DNA of 64,000 bases, taken from assembly GCF_900100965.1 (NCBI RefSeq), contig NZ_FMUJ01000002.1:865869-929868 (forward strand), read 5' to 3'. This document shows, in pieces, positions 19,852-28,481 of the stretch (the stretch's first letter is position 1; the number at the start of each line of letters is the position of its first letter). The notes under the pieces were generated by a model. The model saw only the letters and a list, made by a program, of their open reading frames with translations, was not told where the DNA came from and did not search any database. Source of the DNA: Variovorax sp. EL159. GTDB lineage: Bacteria > Pseudomonadota > Gammaproteobacteria > Burkholderiales > Burkholderiaceae_C. Position numbers and translations under genes: made by a program.

Positions 19852-19885
19852 GTATTTGTGGATATGGATGGCCACCCCTAGCATC
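19852..19885 (+). promoter_or_regulatory. Regulon element copy 1 (MFS importer promoter)
   Basis: GTATTTGTGGATATG, then 11 bases, then CTAGCATC, ending about 25 bases before the MFS ATG. The same 15-mer pattern, spacing and CTAG box recur before the aldolase operon and the Bug gene, in the same orientation to each gene. The dyad-like 15-mer falls where a -35 box would lie, with TAGCAT as a possible -10. It probably binds the LysR protein of this island; the binding is inferred. Confidence 0.75.
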
Positions 19886-19908
19886 GTCTCGATTCAGGAG
19901 ACACAACG

Positions 19909-21144
19909 ATGCCATCGCTTCCCATGGAATGGGCGAAGACCCCCTCCGGCGCCACCTCGCGCACTGCTCGCTTTTCGATCTTCGTCTGCTTCCTGGTGGC
20001 ACTGATCGATGGCTACGACACGCTGATGCTGTCCTTCGTCGCGCCGTTGATCTCCAGGGAATGGGGCATGCCACCAGGCGCCTTCGGCAAGGTTTTCGCA
20101 GTGAGCTTCGCGGGCGCGGTGGTCGGCGCCATCGCAGTGGGTGCGGCTGCAGACCGCTTCGGCCGCCGCAGGTTGCTGCTGGCATCGCTCTTCTCGGCCG
20201 GCTGCTTCATCGTGTTGAGCGCGTGGTCGAACACGCCCGAGCAGTTGATGCTCTGGCGTTTTCTCTCGGGCATTGGGCTGGGCGGTGCGATTCCCACCAT
20301 CTCCGCGCTGGCGGCCGAGCACGCGCAGCCCGCACAGCGCAGCGCCACGGTGTCGCGCATGTTCCTGGGCTTTCCCATCGGAGCCGTGGCCGGTGGTGCC
20401 ATCACCGCAGCACTGATGCAGCAGGTGGGTTGGCGCGGGATCTTCATCGGCGGTGGCACGCTCGCATTGGCGATGTTGCCGCTGGTTCTGGCGATGTCGG
20501 AAGCCGGGCGCGATCCATCGCGTGGGGATGCAGCGCCGGTCCACGCGAAGCACCCGATTGCCGAACTGGTGGCCGATGGCCGTGGCTTGGGCACGGTGCT
20601 GATCAGCCTCGCGGCTTTCATGATCCTGCTGGTGAGCTACTTCCTTTTGAGCTGGACGCCCAGCGTGCTCGCGATGAGCGGCATGAGCCCTCAACGCTCG
20701 GCATTGGCCGGCGTGATGCTCAATGTGGGCGGCGTGGCCGGTGCCTTCGCCATGTCCTTCGTCGTGGCGCGCCGCAGTCCCTTCGGTCCGGTGGCGATCT
20801 GCCTGGGGCTGGGCGCCTTGCTGGTTCCCTTCTTCGGCTTCCACGGGGTCGGCAGCGAAGTGGCGGCCTTCTGCGTGGTGTTCGCCATTGGCTTGCTGAT
20901 CATCGGCGGGCAGATGAACATCCCCGCGCTGTGCGTGCACTACTACCCGGCGAACGTGCGCGCGACTGGGGTTGGGTTGTCGATGTCGGTCGGCCGCATC
21001 GGTTCCATCGTCGGGCCACTGGTAGGCGGCTTCCTCGTGAGGGCGCAACTGCCGTGGAGCCAGTTGTTCCTGCTCGCAGCCGTTCCCGCGTTGCTCGCGG
21101 CTGCGGCGTTGGGCTGGATCGCGCACCGCACCCGGCGCGCCTGA
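19909..21144 (+). CDS. MFS transporter, aromatic acid:H+ symporter type
   Basis: A 411-residue, 12-helix inner-membrane importer. The loop between helices 1 and 2 (ALIDGYDTLMLSFVAPLI) carries the DGYD motif of the aromatic acid:H+ symporter family (PcaK, BenK, MhpT). The MFS motif A is GAAADRFGRRRLLLA, and RFLSGIGLGGAIPTISALAAE is the matching helix 4 motif. The C-terminal half repeats the fold with ANVRATGVGLSMSVGRIGSI. It probably imports an aromatic or related carboxylate for the aldolase/amidohydrolase pathway, to which it is linked by the shared promoter element. It converges on lysR with 4 bases between stops. Confidence 0.92.
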   Translation: MPSLPMEWAKTPSGATSRTARFSIFVCFLVALIDGYDTLMLSFVAPLISREWGMPPGAFGKVFAVSFAGAVVGAIAVGAAADRFGRRRLLLASLFSAGCFIVLSAWSNTPEQLMLWRFLSGIGLGGAIPTISALAAEHAQPAQRSATVSRMFLGFPIGAVAGGAITAALMQQVGWRGIFIGGGTLALAMLPLVLAMSEAGRDPSRGDAAPVHAKHPIAELVADGRGLGTVLISLAAFMILLVSYFLLSWTPSVLAMSGMSPQRSALAGVMLNVGGVAGAFAMSFVVARRSPFGPVAICLGLGALLVPFFGFHGVGSEVAAFCVVFAIGLLIIGGQMNIPALCVHYYPANVRATGVGLSMSVGRIGSIVGPLVGGFLVRAQLPWSQLFLLAAVPALLAAAALGWIAHRTRRA

Positions 21145-21148
21145 CCGG

Positions 21149-22069
21149 TCAACGCTTCTTGCGGCCTTCTGCCGCGTGGGCCGTCGGCGTGGTGCGCAGC
21201 AAACGCAACAGGCTGTCGAGGTGCGGGTTGGCGTCGGCATCGCGGTAGCCGAGGTAAAGGCTGGACACCGCGTCGTTGTCGAGGATGCGGCTGTACAGCA
21301 CGCCTTCGAGCTGGATGCATTGCGTGTCGCTCGGCACGATGGCCACGCCGAAGCCGGCGGCCACCAGCCCGACCATGGTCGAGGCTTCGCGCGTCTCGTG
21401 CATCACCGAGGGCCGGAAGCCGGCCTTGGCGCACAGCTCCTGCACTTTCCAGTAGAGCCCGATGCCCGCGTCGCGCGGGTAGACGATCAGCGGCACGTCT
21501 TTCAGCTCGCGGATGTAGATACCCTTGCCGCGCGTGAGCACGTGCTGCTGCGGCATGGCCGCGACCAGCGGCGCTGAATACCACTCCTCGATGGTCACGC
21601 CCATGGGAATGCTCACGTTCGGCTTGCGCAGCACGCCCAGGTCGAGTTCCCGTGCGTGGATGGCGTCGAGCTGGTGCATCGACGCCATCTCCTGCAGCCG
21701 AAGCTCGACAGCAGGGTAGCTCGCGCGGTAGTTGCGGATGGCCGCTGGCAGGCCGGCCGTGAGCACCGACGACGCGGTAAAGCCCAGGTTGAGCTTGCCC
21801 ACTTCGCCGGCGGCAGCGCTCTGCACCTCGTCCTTTGCGCTTTGCACCGACGCGAGGATCGTGCGCGCCCGGTCCAGAAAATGCCGCCCCGCCTGCGTGA
21901 GGTACACGCGGCGCTTGTCGCGCTCGAAGAGCTGCACGCCCAGCTCTTCTTCGAGCCCGCGGATCTGCGTGCTCAGCGGCGGCTGCGCCATGTAGAGCCG
22001 CTCGGCCGCACGCGTGAAGTTGAGCTCTTCAGCCACGGCGACGAAGTAGCGCAGGTGTCGAAGTTCCAC
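21149..22069 (-). CDS. LysR-family regulator, probable activator of the catabolic island
   Basis: 306 residues. The N-terminal winged HTH is MELRHLRYFVAVAEELNFTR, followed by PPLSTQIRGLEEELGVQLFE. An effector-binding domain starts near LNLGFTASSVLTAGLPAAIR. The pattern is that of the BenM/CatM-like group, which senses aromatic or muconate-type acids. It is divergent from the aldolase operon (109 bases between starts), with element copy 2 between them, the standard LysR layout. The second, nearly palindromic stretch GATATCTCCTGAGTATC next to its own start may be an autoregulatory site. Confidence 0.92.
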   Translation of the reverse strand: MELRHLRYFVAVAEELNFTRAAERLYMAQPPLSTQIRGLEEELGVQLFERDKRRVYLTQAGRHFLDRARTILASVQSAKDEVQSAAAGEVGKLNLGFTASSVLTAGLPAAIRNYRASYPAVELRLQEMASMHQLDAIHARELDLGVLRKPNVSIPMGVTIEEWYSAPLVAAMPQQHVLTRGKGIYIRELKDVPLIVYPRDAGIGLYWKVQELCAKAGFRPSVMHETREASTMVGLVAAGFGVAIVPSDTQCIQLEGVLYSRILDNDAVSSLYLGYRDADANPHLDSLLRLLRTTPTAHAAEGRKKR

Positions 22070-22104
22070 GATATCTCCTGAGTATCGAATGCAATCCGAA
22101 TCCG

Positions 22105-22138
22105 GTATTTCCGGATATGAGGGCCATTCTCTAGCATC
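22105..22138 (+). promoter_or_regulatory. Regulon element copy 2 (lysR/aldolase divergent promoter)
   Basis: GTATTTCCGGATATG, 11 bases, then CTAGCATC. The 15-mer has near-dyad symmetry (TATTTCC / GGATATG), as LysR recognition sites do. It starts 36 bases from the lysR start and ends about 40 bases before the aldolase start, so one bound regulator could control both directions. Confidence 0.78.
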
Positions 22139-22178
22139 CCCTCACACCTGCACAACCCGAGACAAAGGAAGACCACGA

Positions 22179-23009
22179 ATGGCGCAAGAAACGGCTCCGG
22201 CCGCTGCCGCCGCATCCACCAACCTCGTCGTGAGCCGCCTGCTGCAGCGCCTGCCGGTGGCTGCGTTGGGTATCCGCTGCTCGCGCACGCCGGACATCGC
22301 GCGCATCGCCAGGGCCAGTGGCCACCACGCGATCTGGGTGGACCTGGAGCACAGCAGCATTTCCATCGATGCGGCAGTGCAGATCTGCGCCGCCGCATTC
22401 GACATCGGCCTCATGCCTTTCGTGCGCGTACCCGAGCGCGAATACGGCGTGATCGGCCGGCTGCTCGATGGCGGCGCGGGCGGCATCATCGCGCCGCGCA
22501 TCGAGACCGTGGCCCAGGCCGAAGACCTCGTCGCGGCCTGCCGCTTTCCGCCGCTGGGCCACCGCTCGGCCATCGGCACGCTGCCCCACGTGGGCTATCG
22601 CAAGATGGCCGCGCCGGACTTCAACACAGCCATGAACCAGGCCACGGCGCTGAAGGTGCTGATCGAAAGCCCGCTCGGCATCGAGAACATCGAAGGCATC
22701 GCCGCCGTGCCTGGCATCGACATCGTCGGCATCGGCACGAACGACCTCAGCGCCGAGCTGGGCGTGGCCGGCGACTTCAGGCATCCGCGCGTGCGCGCCG
22801 CACATGACGCCGCGCTGGCCGCCTGCCTGCGCGTGGGCAAGCCGCTCGCCATCGGCGGCATCGCCGATGCGGGCTACGCGGCCGAACTGATGCACCGCGG
22901 CGCCGCGCCGTTCCTCATGACCGGCATCGACACCGACCTCCTGCTGGCCGTCGCGCAAGAGCGCGTGCGGCTGGCGTTTGCTTCCCTCGAAAACACCGAA
23001 CCGAAATGA
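22179..23009 (+). CDS. HpcH/HpaI-type aldolase
   Basis: A class II, metal-dependent pyruvate aldolase fold, 276 residues. Visible are the opening RLPVAALGIRCSRTPDIARI, the WVDLEHSSISIDAAVQ strand with a metal-site glutamate, FVRVPEREYGVIGRLLDGGA, GGIIAPRIETVAQAEDL, and the second metal-site region VGIGTNDLSAELGV. It should cleave a 4-hydroxy-2-oxo acid to pyruvate or oxaloacetate plus an aldehyde; the true substrate is unknown. The start is fixed by AAAGGAAG eight bases upstream. First gene of a four-gene operon; its stop overlaps the next start (ATGA). Confidence 0.9.
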   Translation: MAQETAPAAAAASTNLVVSRLLQRLPVAALGIRCSRTPDIARIARASGHHAIWVDLEHSSISIDAAVQICAAAFDIGLMPFVRVPEREYGVIGRLLDGGAGGIIAPRIETVAQAEDLVAACRFPPLGHRSAIGTLPHVGYRKMAAPDFNTAMNQATALKVLIESPLGIENIEGIAAVPGIDIVGIGTNDLSAELGVAGDFRHPRVRAAHDAALAACLRVGKPLAIGGIADAGYAAELMHRGAAPFLMTGIDTDLLLAVAQERVRLAFASLENTEPK

Positions 23010-23902
23010 CCTCTCCAGAGATCCTCACGTCCAAACCCATGCGCGCAGCCGATACGCTGGCGCGCCCCACCTTCGCCGTGCCCGCGGGCGCCTGCGATGC
23101 CCATGTGCACGTGTTCGAAAGCGAAGACCGCTACCCGCACGTGGACCATCCGCACTACACCTTGCCCGACGGCCCGCTCACCAAGCTCGACGCCATGTGC
23201 GACTCGCTGGGCCTGGCCCGCTACGTGATCGTGCAGCCCAGCTTCTATGGCACCGACAACCGCTGCATGCTCGATGCGCTCGACCGTGCCGGCGAGCGCG
23301 CGCGCGGCGTGGCGATGGTCGAAGAAACCATCACCGAGGCCGCACTGCAGGCCATGCACCGCCGCGGCGTGCGCGCGCTGCGGCTTGACCTGTTCCTGCG
23401 CTCGGGCCTGCCGACCGCCGAGCTGGTGCAGTACATCCAGCGCTGCGTGCGCGCGACGAAGGCGCTCGGCTGGCACCTGCAGTTCTACACACCGGGCTGG
23501 GTGGTTCGCGACTTGATCCCCTACTTGGGGGACATCGAGGCCGACTTCGTCATCGACCACATGGGCTACATGCTCGAAAGCGATGGCCTCACGCGACAGG
23601 ACTTCGACCGGCTGCTGAAGGTGCTGGCCGACGGGCGCGGCTGGATGAAGCTTTCCGGCCCCTACCGCGTGGCCAAGGACGGCAACTACGAAAAGCTGCG
23701 CCCGCTCGCGCATGCCATCGTCGAAGCGCTGCCCCGGCGCACGATCTGGGGCAGCGACTGGCCGCACATTCCCGAAGGCGGGCGCGACACCGGCGAGCTG
23801 TTGAACCTGCTCGCGCATTGGGTGCCCGACGTGCAGGCGCGCCAGCGCATCCTCGTGGACAACCCCGCGCGGCTGTTCGGCTTCGGGCCGGTTTCGCAGT
23901 AA
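23006..23902 (+). CDS. Amidohydrolase related to 2-pyrone-4,6-dicarboxylate lactonase
   Basis: A 298-residue TIM-barrel hydrolase. The metal motif is CDAHVHVFESEDRYPHVDHP (HxH), the second-half His is in ADFVIDHMGYM, and the catalytic Asp is in IWGSDWPHIP. The GSDWPH ending and DAHVHVF beginning are typical of the LigI/PDC-hydrolase branch of amidohydrolase_2. It probably opens a lactone or hydrolyses a carboxylated ring product upstream of the aldolase step. It is translationally coupled to the aldolase gene. Confidence 0.88.
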   Translation: MTSPEILTSKPMRAADTLARPTFAVPAGACDAHVHVFESEDRYPHVDHPHYTLPDGPLTKLDAMCDSLGLARYVIVQPSFYGTDNRCMLDALDRAGERARGVAMVEETITEAALQAMHRRGVRALRLDLFLRSGLPTAELVQYIQRCVRATKALGWHLQFYTPGWVVRDLIPYLGDIEADFVIDHMGYMLESDGLTRQDFDRLLKVLADGRGWMKLSGPYRVAKDGNYEKLRPLAHAIVEALPRRTIWGSDWPHIPEGGRDTGELLNLLAHWVPDVQARQRILVDNPARLFGFGPVSQ

Positions 23903-23909
23903 GGTGCGC

Positions 23910-25028
23910 ATGCACGACACACGGGACACCCCCATGCAGAGCATCCAGGACCTCGACACTTCCGGGGCGCGCGCCACGGAGACCTTCGTTCACGGCGGTA
24001 CGCGCTACCTCGTGATTCCCCAACTGGCCGTCGACGTGCCGGGCCAGCCCGCGATGATCACGGTCGGCGACAGCGATGTCGACGCACTCGTCTACCGCTG
24101 GCAGGGCCAGGGCTTCGTGCCCCATGCGCGCCTGCCCGTGCCGGGCGGCGAAGACGCCGAGTTCTTCGAGATCGACGGCCGTGCCTTCCTGGCCACCGCG
24201 AGCCTGAAATCCGGCACGGGCCCCTACGAGCTGAATGTGCACTCGACGATCTTCGAGCTGAAGGACGGCGCGTTCACCGAGTTCCAGCGCGTGCCCACGT
24301 TCGCGGCCAAGCAGTGGAAGCACTTCGCCATCGGCGAACGGCATTTTCTTGCGCTCGCACAAGGCGTGACGATGGAGGGCAGCGCGCCTCGCCATCCCTC
24401 GAAGTCGGCGATCTACGAATGGAACGGCGAGCGCTTCGCCGAATTCCAGCAAGTCGAATCGGCCTGGGGCTACAACTTCGCGTTCTTCGAGGTCGGCGGG
24501 CAATGCTTCCTGGCGTACGCCGACCACGTGGCGCCTTCGCGCATCCTGCGATGGAACGGCCAGCGCTTCGAAGACTTCCAGCTGCTCGACGGCAAGACCG
24601 GCCGCGCGTTCCAGTTCTTCGAGGCCGAAGGCCACGCATGGCTCGCCTTCGCCTGCCTGCACGACAACACCGTGCTGCTGCGATGGGACGGCAGCCGCTT
24701 CGTTGCGCACCAGACGCTCAGCGGCCCCGGCGGCCGCGAGTTCGCGTGGCATGAAGACGCGAACGGCGGCGAGCTGATCCAGGTCAACTTCCTGCTTGGC
24801 AGCCGCGAGGCACCCATCACCGCGCTGACCTCGGTCGGCTATCGCTTCATCAATGGCCGGCTGATGCCGCAGCGTGAGTTCCCGACCTTCGGCGGCACCG
24901 ATGCCTGCGTCTTCGACGAAGGTGGGCAGCGCTACCTCGTGGTGGCCAACAGCCTTGGCGCCGACATCCGCTTTCGCACACCCAGCAAGGTGTATCGCCT
25001 CGAAGGGGCCACAGGAGCCAGGCCATGA
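23910..25028 (+). CDS. EPTP/EAR-repeat seven-bladed beta-propeller protein
   Basis: A 372-residue protein without a signal peptide, made almost entirely of about 45-residue EPTP repeats. Their cores are YRWQGQGFVPHARLP, FELKDGAFTEFQRVP, YEWNGERFAEFQQV, LRWNGQRFEDFQLL, LRWDGSRFVAHQTL and YRFINGRLMPQREFP, plus a closing YRLEG. Each is followed by a FF/FAFFE strand and an LA/VA-type strand (DAEFFEIDGRAFLATAS). With the N-terminal strand (GGTRYLVIP) closing the ring, seven blades are expected, as in LGI1. EPTP domains are mostly known from animals; here the gene is locked in a catabolic operon, overlapping the next gene by ATGA. A binding or scaffolding role is possible, or enzymatic use of a propeller. 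Start alternatives are a GTG two codons earlier and an ATG eight codons later. Confidence 0.8.
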   Translation: MHDTRDTPMQSIQDLDTSGARATETFVHGGTRYLVIPQLAVDVPGQPAMITVGDSDVDALVYRWQGQGFVPHARLPVPGGEDAEFFEIDGRAFLATASLKSGTGPYELNVHSTIFELKDGAFTEFQRVPTFAAKQWKHFAIGERHFLALAQGVTMEGSAPRHPSKSAIYEWNGERFAEFQQVESAWGYNFAFFEVGGQCFLAYADHVAPSRILRWNGQRFEDFQLLDGKTGRAFQFFEAEGHAWLAFACLHDNTVLLRWDGSRFVAHQTLSGPGGREFAWHEDANGGELIQVNFLLGSREAPITALTSVGYRFINGRLMPQREFPTFGGTDACVFDEGGQRYLVVANSLGADIRFRTPSKVYRLEGATGARP

Positions 25029-26212
25029 CGAATCCGAATTTCCAGAGCCCCGAGTTCATCCGCCTGTTCGAGACCTACACCGCGAGCGCCGACAGCATCG
25101 GCGTGAAGCTGGCGCGTGCCACGGCCGAGGCCGCACCCGATGGGCCATTGATCGTTGCGACCGCGGCGGACTTCATCCTCTTTCCCGGCCGCGGCCGTCC
25201 ACCCGAGGTCGAGGGCTACCGGCTCACGACGCGTGGCTTCAAGGAGCTGGCGGCCGTGTCGCACTTCGGGCCTGCGCTGGCCTCGCTGGTGCGGCTGCGC
25301 GAGATCGATCCGCAAGGCTCGTTGTGGCGCACCGAGGCCGAACGCCTGCTGGCCAGCACCGTGGCCGCGCGCGAGGCCAACAGCGTGGCCCTGTGGCGCG
25401 ACGAGATTGCAGTGCCGGCCTATCGCGGCCGCGAAGTGGCCATCGCGAACATGGTGCACTACGCCTGCGAACTGACCGAGCGCTGCATCCATCGCGCGCT
25501 CGCCGCGCCTCACACCTTCACCGCCGACGACTTGCGCACGCACTGCCTCGAAGCCACGGGCAGCGAAGCCGGCGCCACCGTGCCGATGAACAAGGTGATG
25601 ATCGCGACTTTCTTCCTCGTGGGGCTGGACACCGGGCACCGCGTCATCGGCTGGTTCGACCGGCACGACATCGACTGGGCCAATGCCATGGTGCTGATCG
25701 TCGGCAGGCAAGGCCGACCGACGGCGGGCGTGACCTGGAGCACCAACGCGGTCTGCTCGATGATCCTGGCCGCGTCGCGCCATGCGCTTCCGCTGGAGCG
25801 CGTGTACATCGCGCCGCATGCGCAGGCGCCGACCTTCACCTATCCCGTCGAGACGGAGGCGGTGGCGGCCCACGAGATGCCGATGCGCAAGCTGTGGTGG
25901 TCCACGCGTGCGATGAGCGACCTGGGGCCGATGATGTACGAGGGCTATCCGCGCTTCGCCCCTGGGCGCGGCAGCCGGCCCGTGCTGCAGCCCGACACCA
26001 CCGAGGTCAGCGAGATGCCCGCGATCGGCGGCCCGGAAGACTGGCGCGCCTTCAACACCCGCATGCGCGTGATCCTGGAAGACCCGCGCCAGTTGCTGGC
26101 GGGTTGCGTGACCGACTATGCGGCCGACCAGCTGCAGGCCAATGGCAACGATCCGCGCAAGGCCGTCGTGCCCGGCCTCGACGGCACCGACTACCCCGCG
26201 TACTTTTCCTGA
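25025..26212 (+). CDS. Protein of unknown function at the end of the aldolase operon (possibly DUF5624)
   Basis: A 395-residue soluble protein. I do not recognise catalytic motifs with certainty; a DUF5624 assignment is a memory-based guess. Visible features are LIVATAADFILFPGRGRPP near the N-terminus, a central MNKVMIATFFLVGLDTGHRV, and MVLIVGRQGRPTAGVTWSTN. The C-terminus holds many aromatics (LWWSTRAMSDLGPMMYEGYP) and ends in GTDYPAYFS. It is conserved enough in codon use to be a real gene, overlaps the EPTP gene by four bases, and is the last gene before a strong hairpin, so it belongs to the same pathway. Confidence 0.75.
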   Translation: MTNPNFQSPEFIRLFETYTASADSIGVKLARATAEAAPDGPLIVATAADFILFPGRGRPPEVEGYRLTTRGFKELAAVSHFGPALASLVRLREIDPQGSLWRTEAERLLASTVAAREANSVALWRDEIAVPAYRGREVAIANMVHYACELTERCIHRALAAPHTFTADDLRTHCLEATGSEAGATVPMNKVMIATFFLVGLDTGHRVIGWFDRHDIDWANAMVLIVGRQGRPTAGVTWSTNAVCSMILAASRHALPLERVYIAPHAQAPTFTYPVETEAVAAHEMPMRKLWWSTRAMSDLGPMMYEGYPRFAPGRGSRPVLQPDTTEVSEMPAIGGPEDWRAFNTRMRVILEDPRQLLAGCVTDYAADQLQANGNDPRKAVVPGLDGTDYPAYFS

Positions 26213-26223
26213 TATTTCTTTCG

Positions 26224-26252
26224 AAGGCCGGGTGCGCAAGGCACCCGGCCTT
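26224..26252. terminator. Hairpin between the aldolase operon and the porin gene
   Basis: A 12-bp perfect stem (AAGGCCGGGTGC / GCACCCGGCCTT) with a five-base loop between convergent stops. There is no long T-run on either side (TTCGAAAG on minus), so it may act as a weak bidirectional terminator or protect RNA ends. Confidence 0.6.
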
Positions 26253-26278
26253 GCCGGGCTCTGCCGAGGGCCCCGGCC

Positions 26279-27301
26279 TCAGAAGTTGTGCGAGATGCCA
26301 AGCTGGAAGCCGCGCGAATTCCCTCCCGGCTGCGGCTCCTTCAGCGCATCGCTCACTATGTAGGCGGCATTGCCCCGGTTGCGGATCTTCGACCAGGTGG
26401 TGTAGAGCGCCGTGCGCTTGCTGAGCCAGTGGACGTAGCCGATGGCCAGTTGGGTCGCGTCATCGGCGTCCACGCCCGGCCCCGAGCGATTCGAGCGCGC
26501 GACCGACGCCTTGATCACCCCCGCGCCCACTGGCACGCTGGCGCCCAGCATCACGTTGGTCTGCTTGTCCTGCGGGGCCTTCTGCATCAGGTAGTTCGCA
26601 TACAGCTTGACGAGGCCGAAGTCGTAGCTGCCCCCGAGGCTCGCGGTGCGGTAGTGATGGTGGTCTTCGAGGGGCGTCTGCCCGTAGCTGGCCGCGATGT
26701 CCAGCGGGCCCGATGCATAGCCCAGCCGCGCGCCGTAGTACTTCGTTCCTTTCTGGCCTTCTGGCATCGAGACCATGAACTGCCCGTAGATGCCGCCCAG
26801 GTTGCGCGGCAGGAAGTAGCCGACCGAGTTGTTGGCCCGCACCAGCGTCTTGGCGCCACCGAGCCCGAAGGGCCAGCCCTCGACGATGTTGCTGGAGCCG
26901 CCGACGCCCACGGTGCCGAAGGGAGAGAACTGCGAGATGTTCCAGAAGCTGGGCGTGTAGTCGCGGCCCAGCCGAAGCTCGCCGAAGCTGTTGTGCGAGA
27001 GGCTCAGGGTGGAGCGCCGTTGCCAGCCGACCCCTTGGTACTGGCCGGTGTCGGGCAAGGTCGCCGACTCGAGCCAGAAGCTCGCGGCCAGGCCGCCGCC
27101 GAGGTCTTCGGTGCCGCGAAACCCCAGGCGGCTCGGGAAGATGTTGCCGCCCTGGTCCATGGACGTGACCGAGCGGTTGCCGGACTTCGCGGATGTGATG
27201 TTGAGGTCGACCGTGCCGAAGATCGACACGGTGGACTGCGCGAGCGCATGGCCGTTCAGGCCGATGCAGCCCGCGGCGATCAAGAGGGTGGGGCGGATCA
27301 T
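26279..27301 (-). CDS. Gram-negative outer-membrane porin
   Basis: A 340-residue porin of the betaproteobacterial OmpC-like (porin_4) family. Signal peptide MIRPTLLIAAGCIGLNGHALAQ, then the canonical first strand STVSIFGTVDLNI. Other signs are LGFRGTEDLGGGLAASFWLE, RRSTLSLSHNSFGELRLGRD (loop 3 start), the alternating amphipathic strands, and the terminal phenylalanine (GFQLGISHNF) needed for outer-membrane insertion. It lies 180 bases downstream of the Bug gene on the same strand without its own copy of the regulon element, so it is probably cotranscribed as the uptake channel. Confidence 0.93.
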   Translation of the reverse strand: MIRPTLLIAAGCIGLNGHALAQSTVSIFGTVDLNITSAKSGNRSVTSMDQGGNIFPSRLGFRGTEDLGGGLAASFWLESATLPDTGQYQGVGWQRRSTLSLSHNSFGELRLGRDYTPSFWNISQFSPFGTVGVGGSSNIVEGWPFGLGGAKTLVRANNSVGYFLPRNLGGIYGQFMVSMPEGQKGTKYYGARLGYASGPLDIAASYGQTPLEDHHHYRTASLGGSYDFGLVKLYANYLMQKAPQDKQTNVMLGASVPVGAGVIKASVARSNRSGPGVDADDATQLAIGYVHWLSKRTALYTTWSKIRNRGNAAYIVSDALKEPQPGGNSRGFQLGISHNF

Positions 27302-27481
27302 GGTTCTTGTCTCCTGGTTGTAGAAATGAAAAATGACGTGCACCGCCCCGCACCCCATGCGCTCTGCAGGGGCGGGTGTGCGTGACGGCAAGGGGTGGCG
27401 AAGGGCGCGCAAGCGTGCGAAGGCGCGCGGCGCTCTCAGGCAGCAGCAGACATGCAGTGGTGGCGGGCGCGCGGCCCGCCG

Positions 27482-28453
27482 TCAGTCAAGGCGCAAGCCC
27501 TTGGCCTTGATGAGCCGGCCCATGGTCTGGGCCTCGCGTTCGATGATGGCGCGGGTGTCGGCGGTGTTCGTCGACATCGGCTCCAGCCCGGCATCGGCGA
27601 TCTGCCGCGTCATCTCGGGCGAGCGCGTGGCCGTGGTGATCGCGCGGTTCAACTGCTCGACGATGGCATCGGGCGTGCGCGCGGGCACCCAGAAGCCGAG
27701 CCAGGTCGACACCTCGAAGCCGGGATAGCGCTCGGCAACGGTCGGCACGTCGGGCAACGCGGTGCTGCGCTGGCTGCCCGTGTACGCCAGGGCCTTCACC
27801 CGGCCGGCCTTGATGTTCGGCAGCGCCGAGATCGGGGGCTCGAAGCCCAGCATCACCTGGCCGCCGATCACGTCGGGCATGGCGCCCTGCTTGTAGGGCA
27901 CGTGCAGCATCTCGACCGACGCGGCTTCCTGCAGCAGCTCGAAACCCAGGTGCGAGGTGCTGCCGGAGCCATAGGACGCGAAGCTCACGTGGCCCGGCCG
28001 GCGCTTGGCCAGCGCGATCAGTTCGTCGGTGTTGCGCGCCGGCACCGCGTTGTTCGCCACGATGAACGAGCCGCCCTTGAGCGCCTGCGTCACCGGCACC
28101 AGGTCTTCCTTCGGGTTGTAGGGAAGCCGGGAGAGAAGAAACGGCGTCATCGTGAACGGATTGCTCGTCGAGAACAGCACGGTGTAGCCGTCGGGCGTGG
28201 CCTTGGCCACGGCATCGGTGCCGATGGTGGCCAGCGCGCCCGGCCTGTTCTCCACGATCACGGGCACCTTCAGCAGGCGAGAGAGCTGCTCCGCGTAGCT
28301 GCGCGCGAAGATGTCGGAGCCGACGCCGGCGGGCGTGGGCGTCACGATCTTGATGGTTCGCTGGGGCCAGGGCGCGCTCTGTGCGAACGCGGTGCCCATG
28401 GTGCAGTGCAGGCCCGCCGCCCACACCAGCACCAGCGTGGTGATCCTCTTCAT
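27482..28453 (-). CDS. Bug/TctC-family periplasmic substrate-binding protein
   Basis: A 323-residue periplasmic binding protein of the tripartite tricarboxylate transporter type. A signal peptide ends at AFAQ. The mature start WPQRTIKIVTPTPAGVGSDIFAR is the hallmark Bug strand-loop, followed by VPVIVENRPGALATIGTDAV, FASYGSGSTSHLGFELLQ and MLHVPYKQGAMPDVIGGQV. Bug proteins in Burkholderiales bind carboxylates; no TctA/TctB membrane partners are here, so it is an orphan receptor, as most are. A clear AGGAG precedes the ATG, and element copy 3 lies upstream. Confidence 0.93.
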   Translation of the reverse strand: MKRITTLVLVWAAGLHCTMGTAFAQSAPWPQRTIKIVTPTPAGVGSDIFARSYAEQLSRLLKVPVIVENRPGALATIGTDAVAKATPDGYTVLFSTSNPFTMTPFLLSRLPYNPKEDLVPVTQALKGGSFIVANNAVPARNTDELIALAKRRPGHVSFASYGSGSTSHLGFELLQEAASVEMLHVPYKQGAMPDVIGGQVMLGFEPPISALPNIKAGRVKALAYTGSQRSTALPDVPTVAERYPGFEVSTWLGFWVPARTPDAIVEQLNRAITTATRSPEMTRQIADAGLEPMSTNTADTRAIIEREAQTMGRLIKAKGLRLD

Positions 28454-28481
28454 ATGTCTCGTCTCCTGATAGTTGTGGGCG

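Noticed and set aside
27302-27481. A fourth copy of the regulon element before the porin gene
   Set aside because: No GATATG-type core or CTAG box in the right spacing exists there; the porin is more likely read from the Bug promoter.
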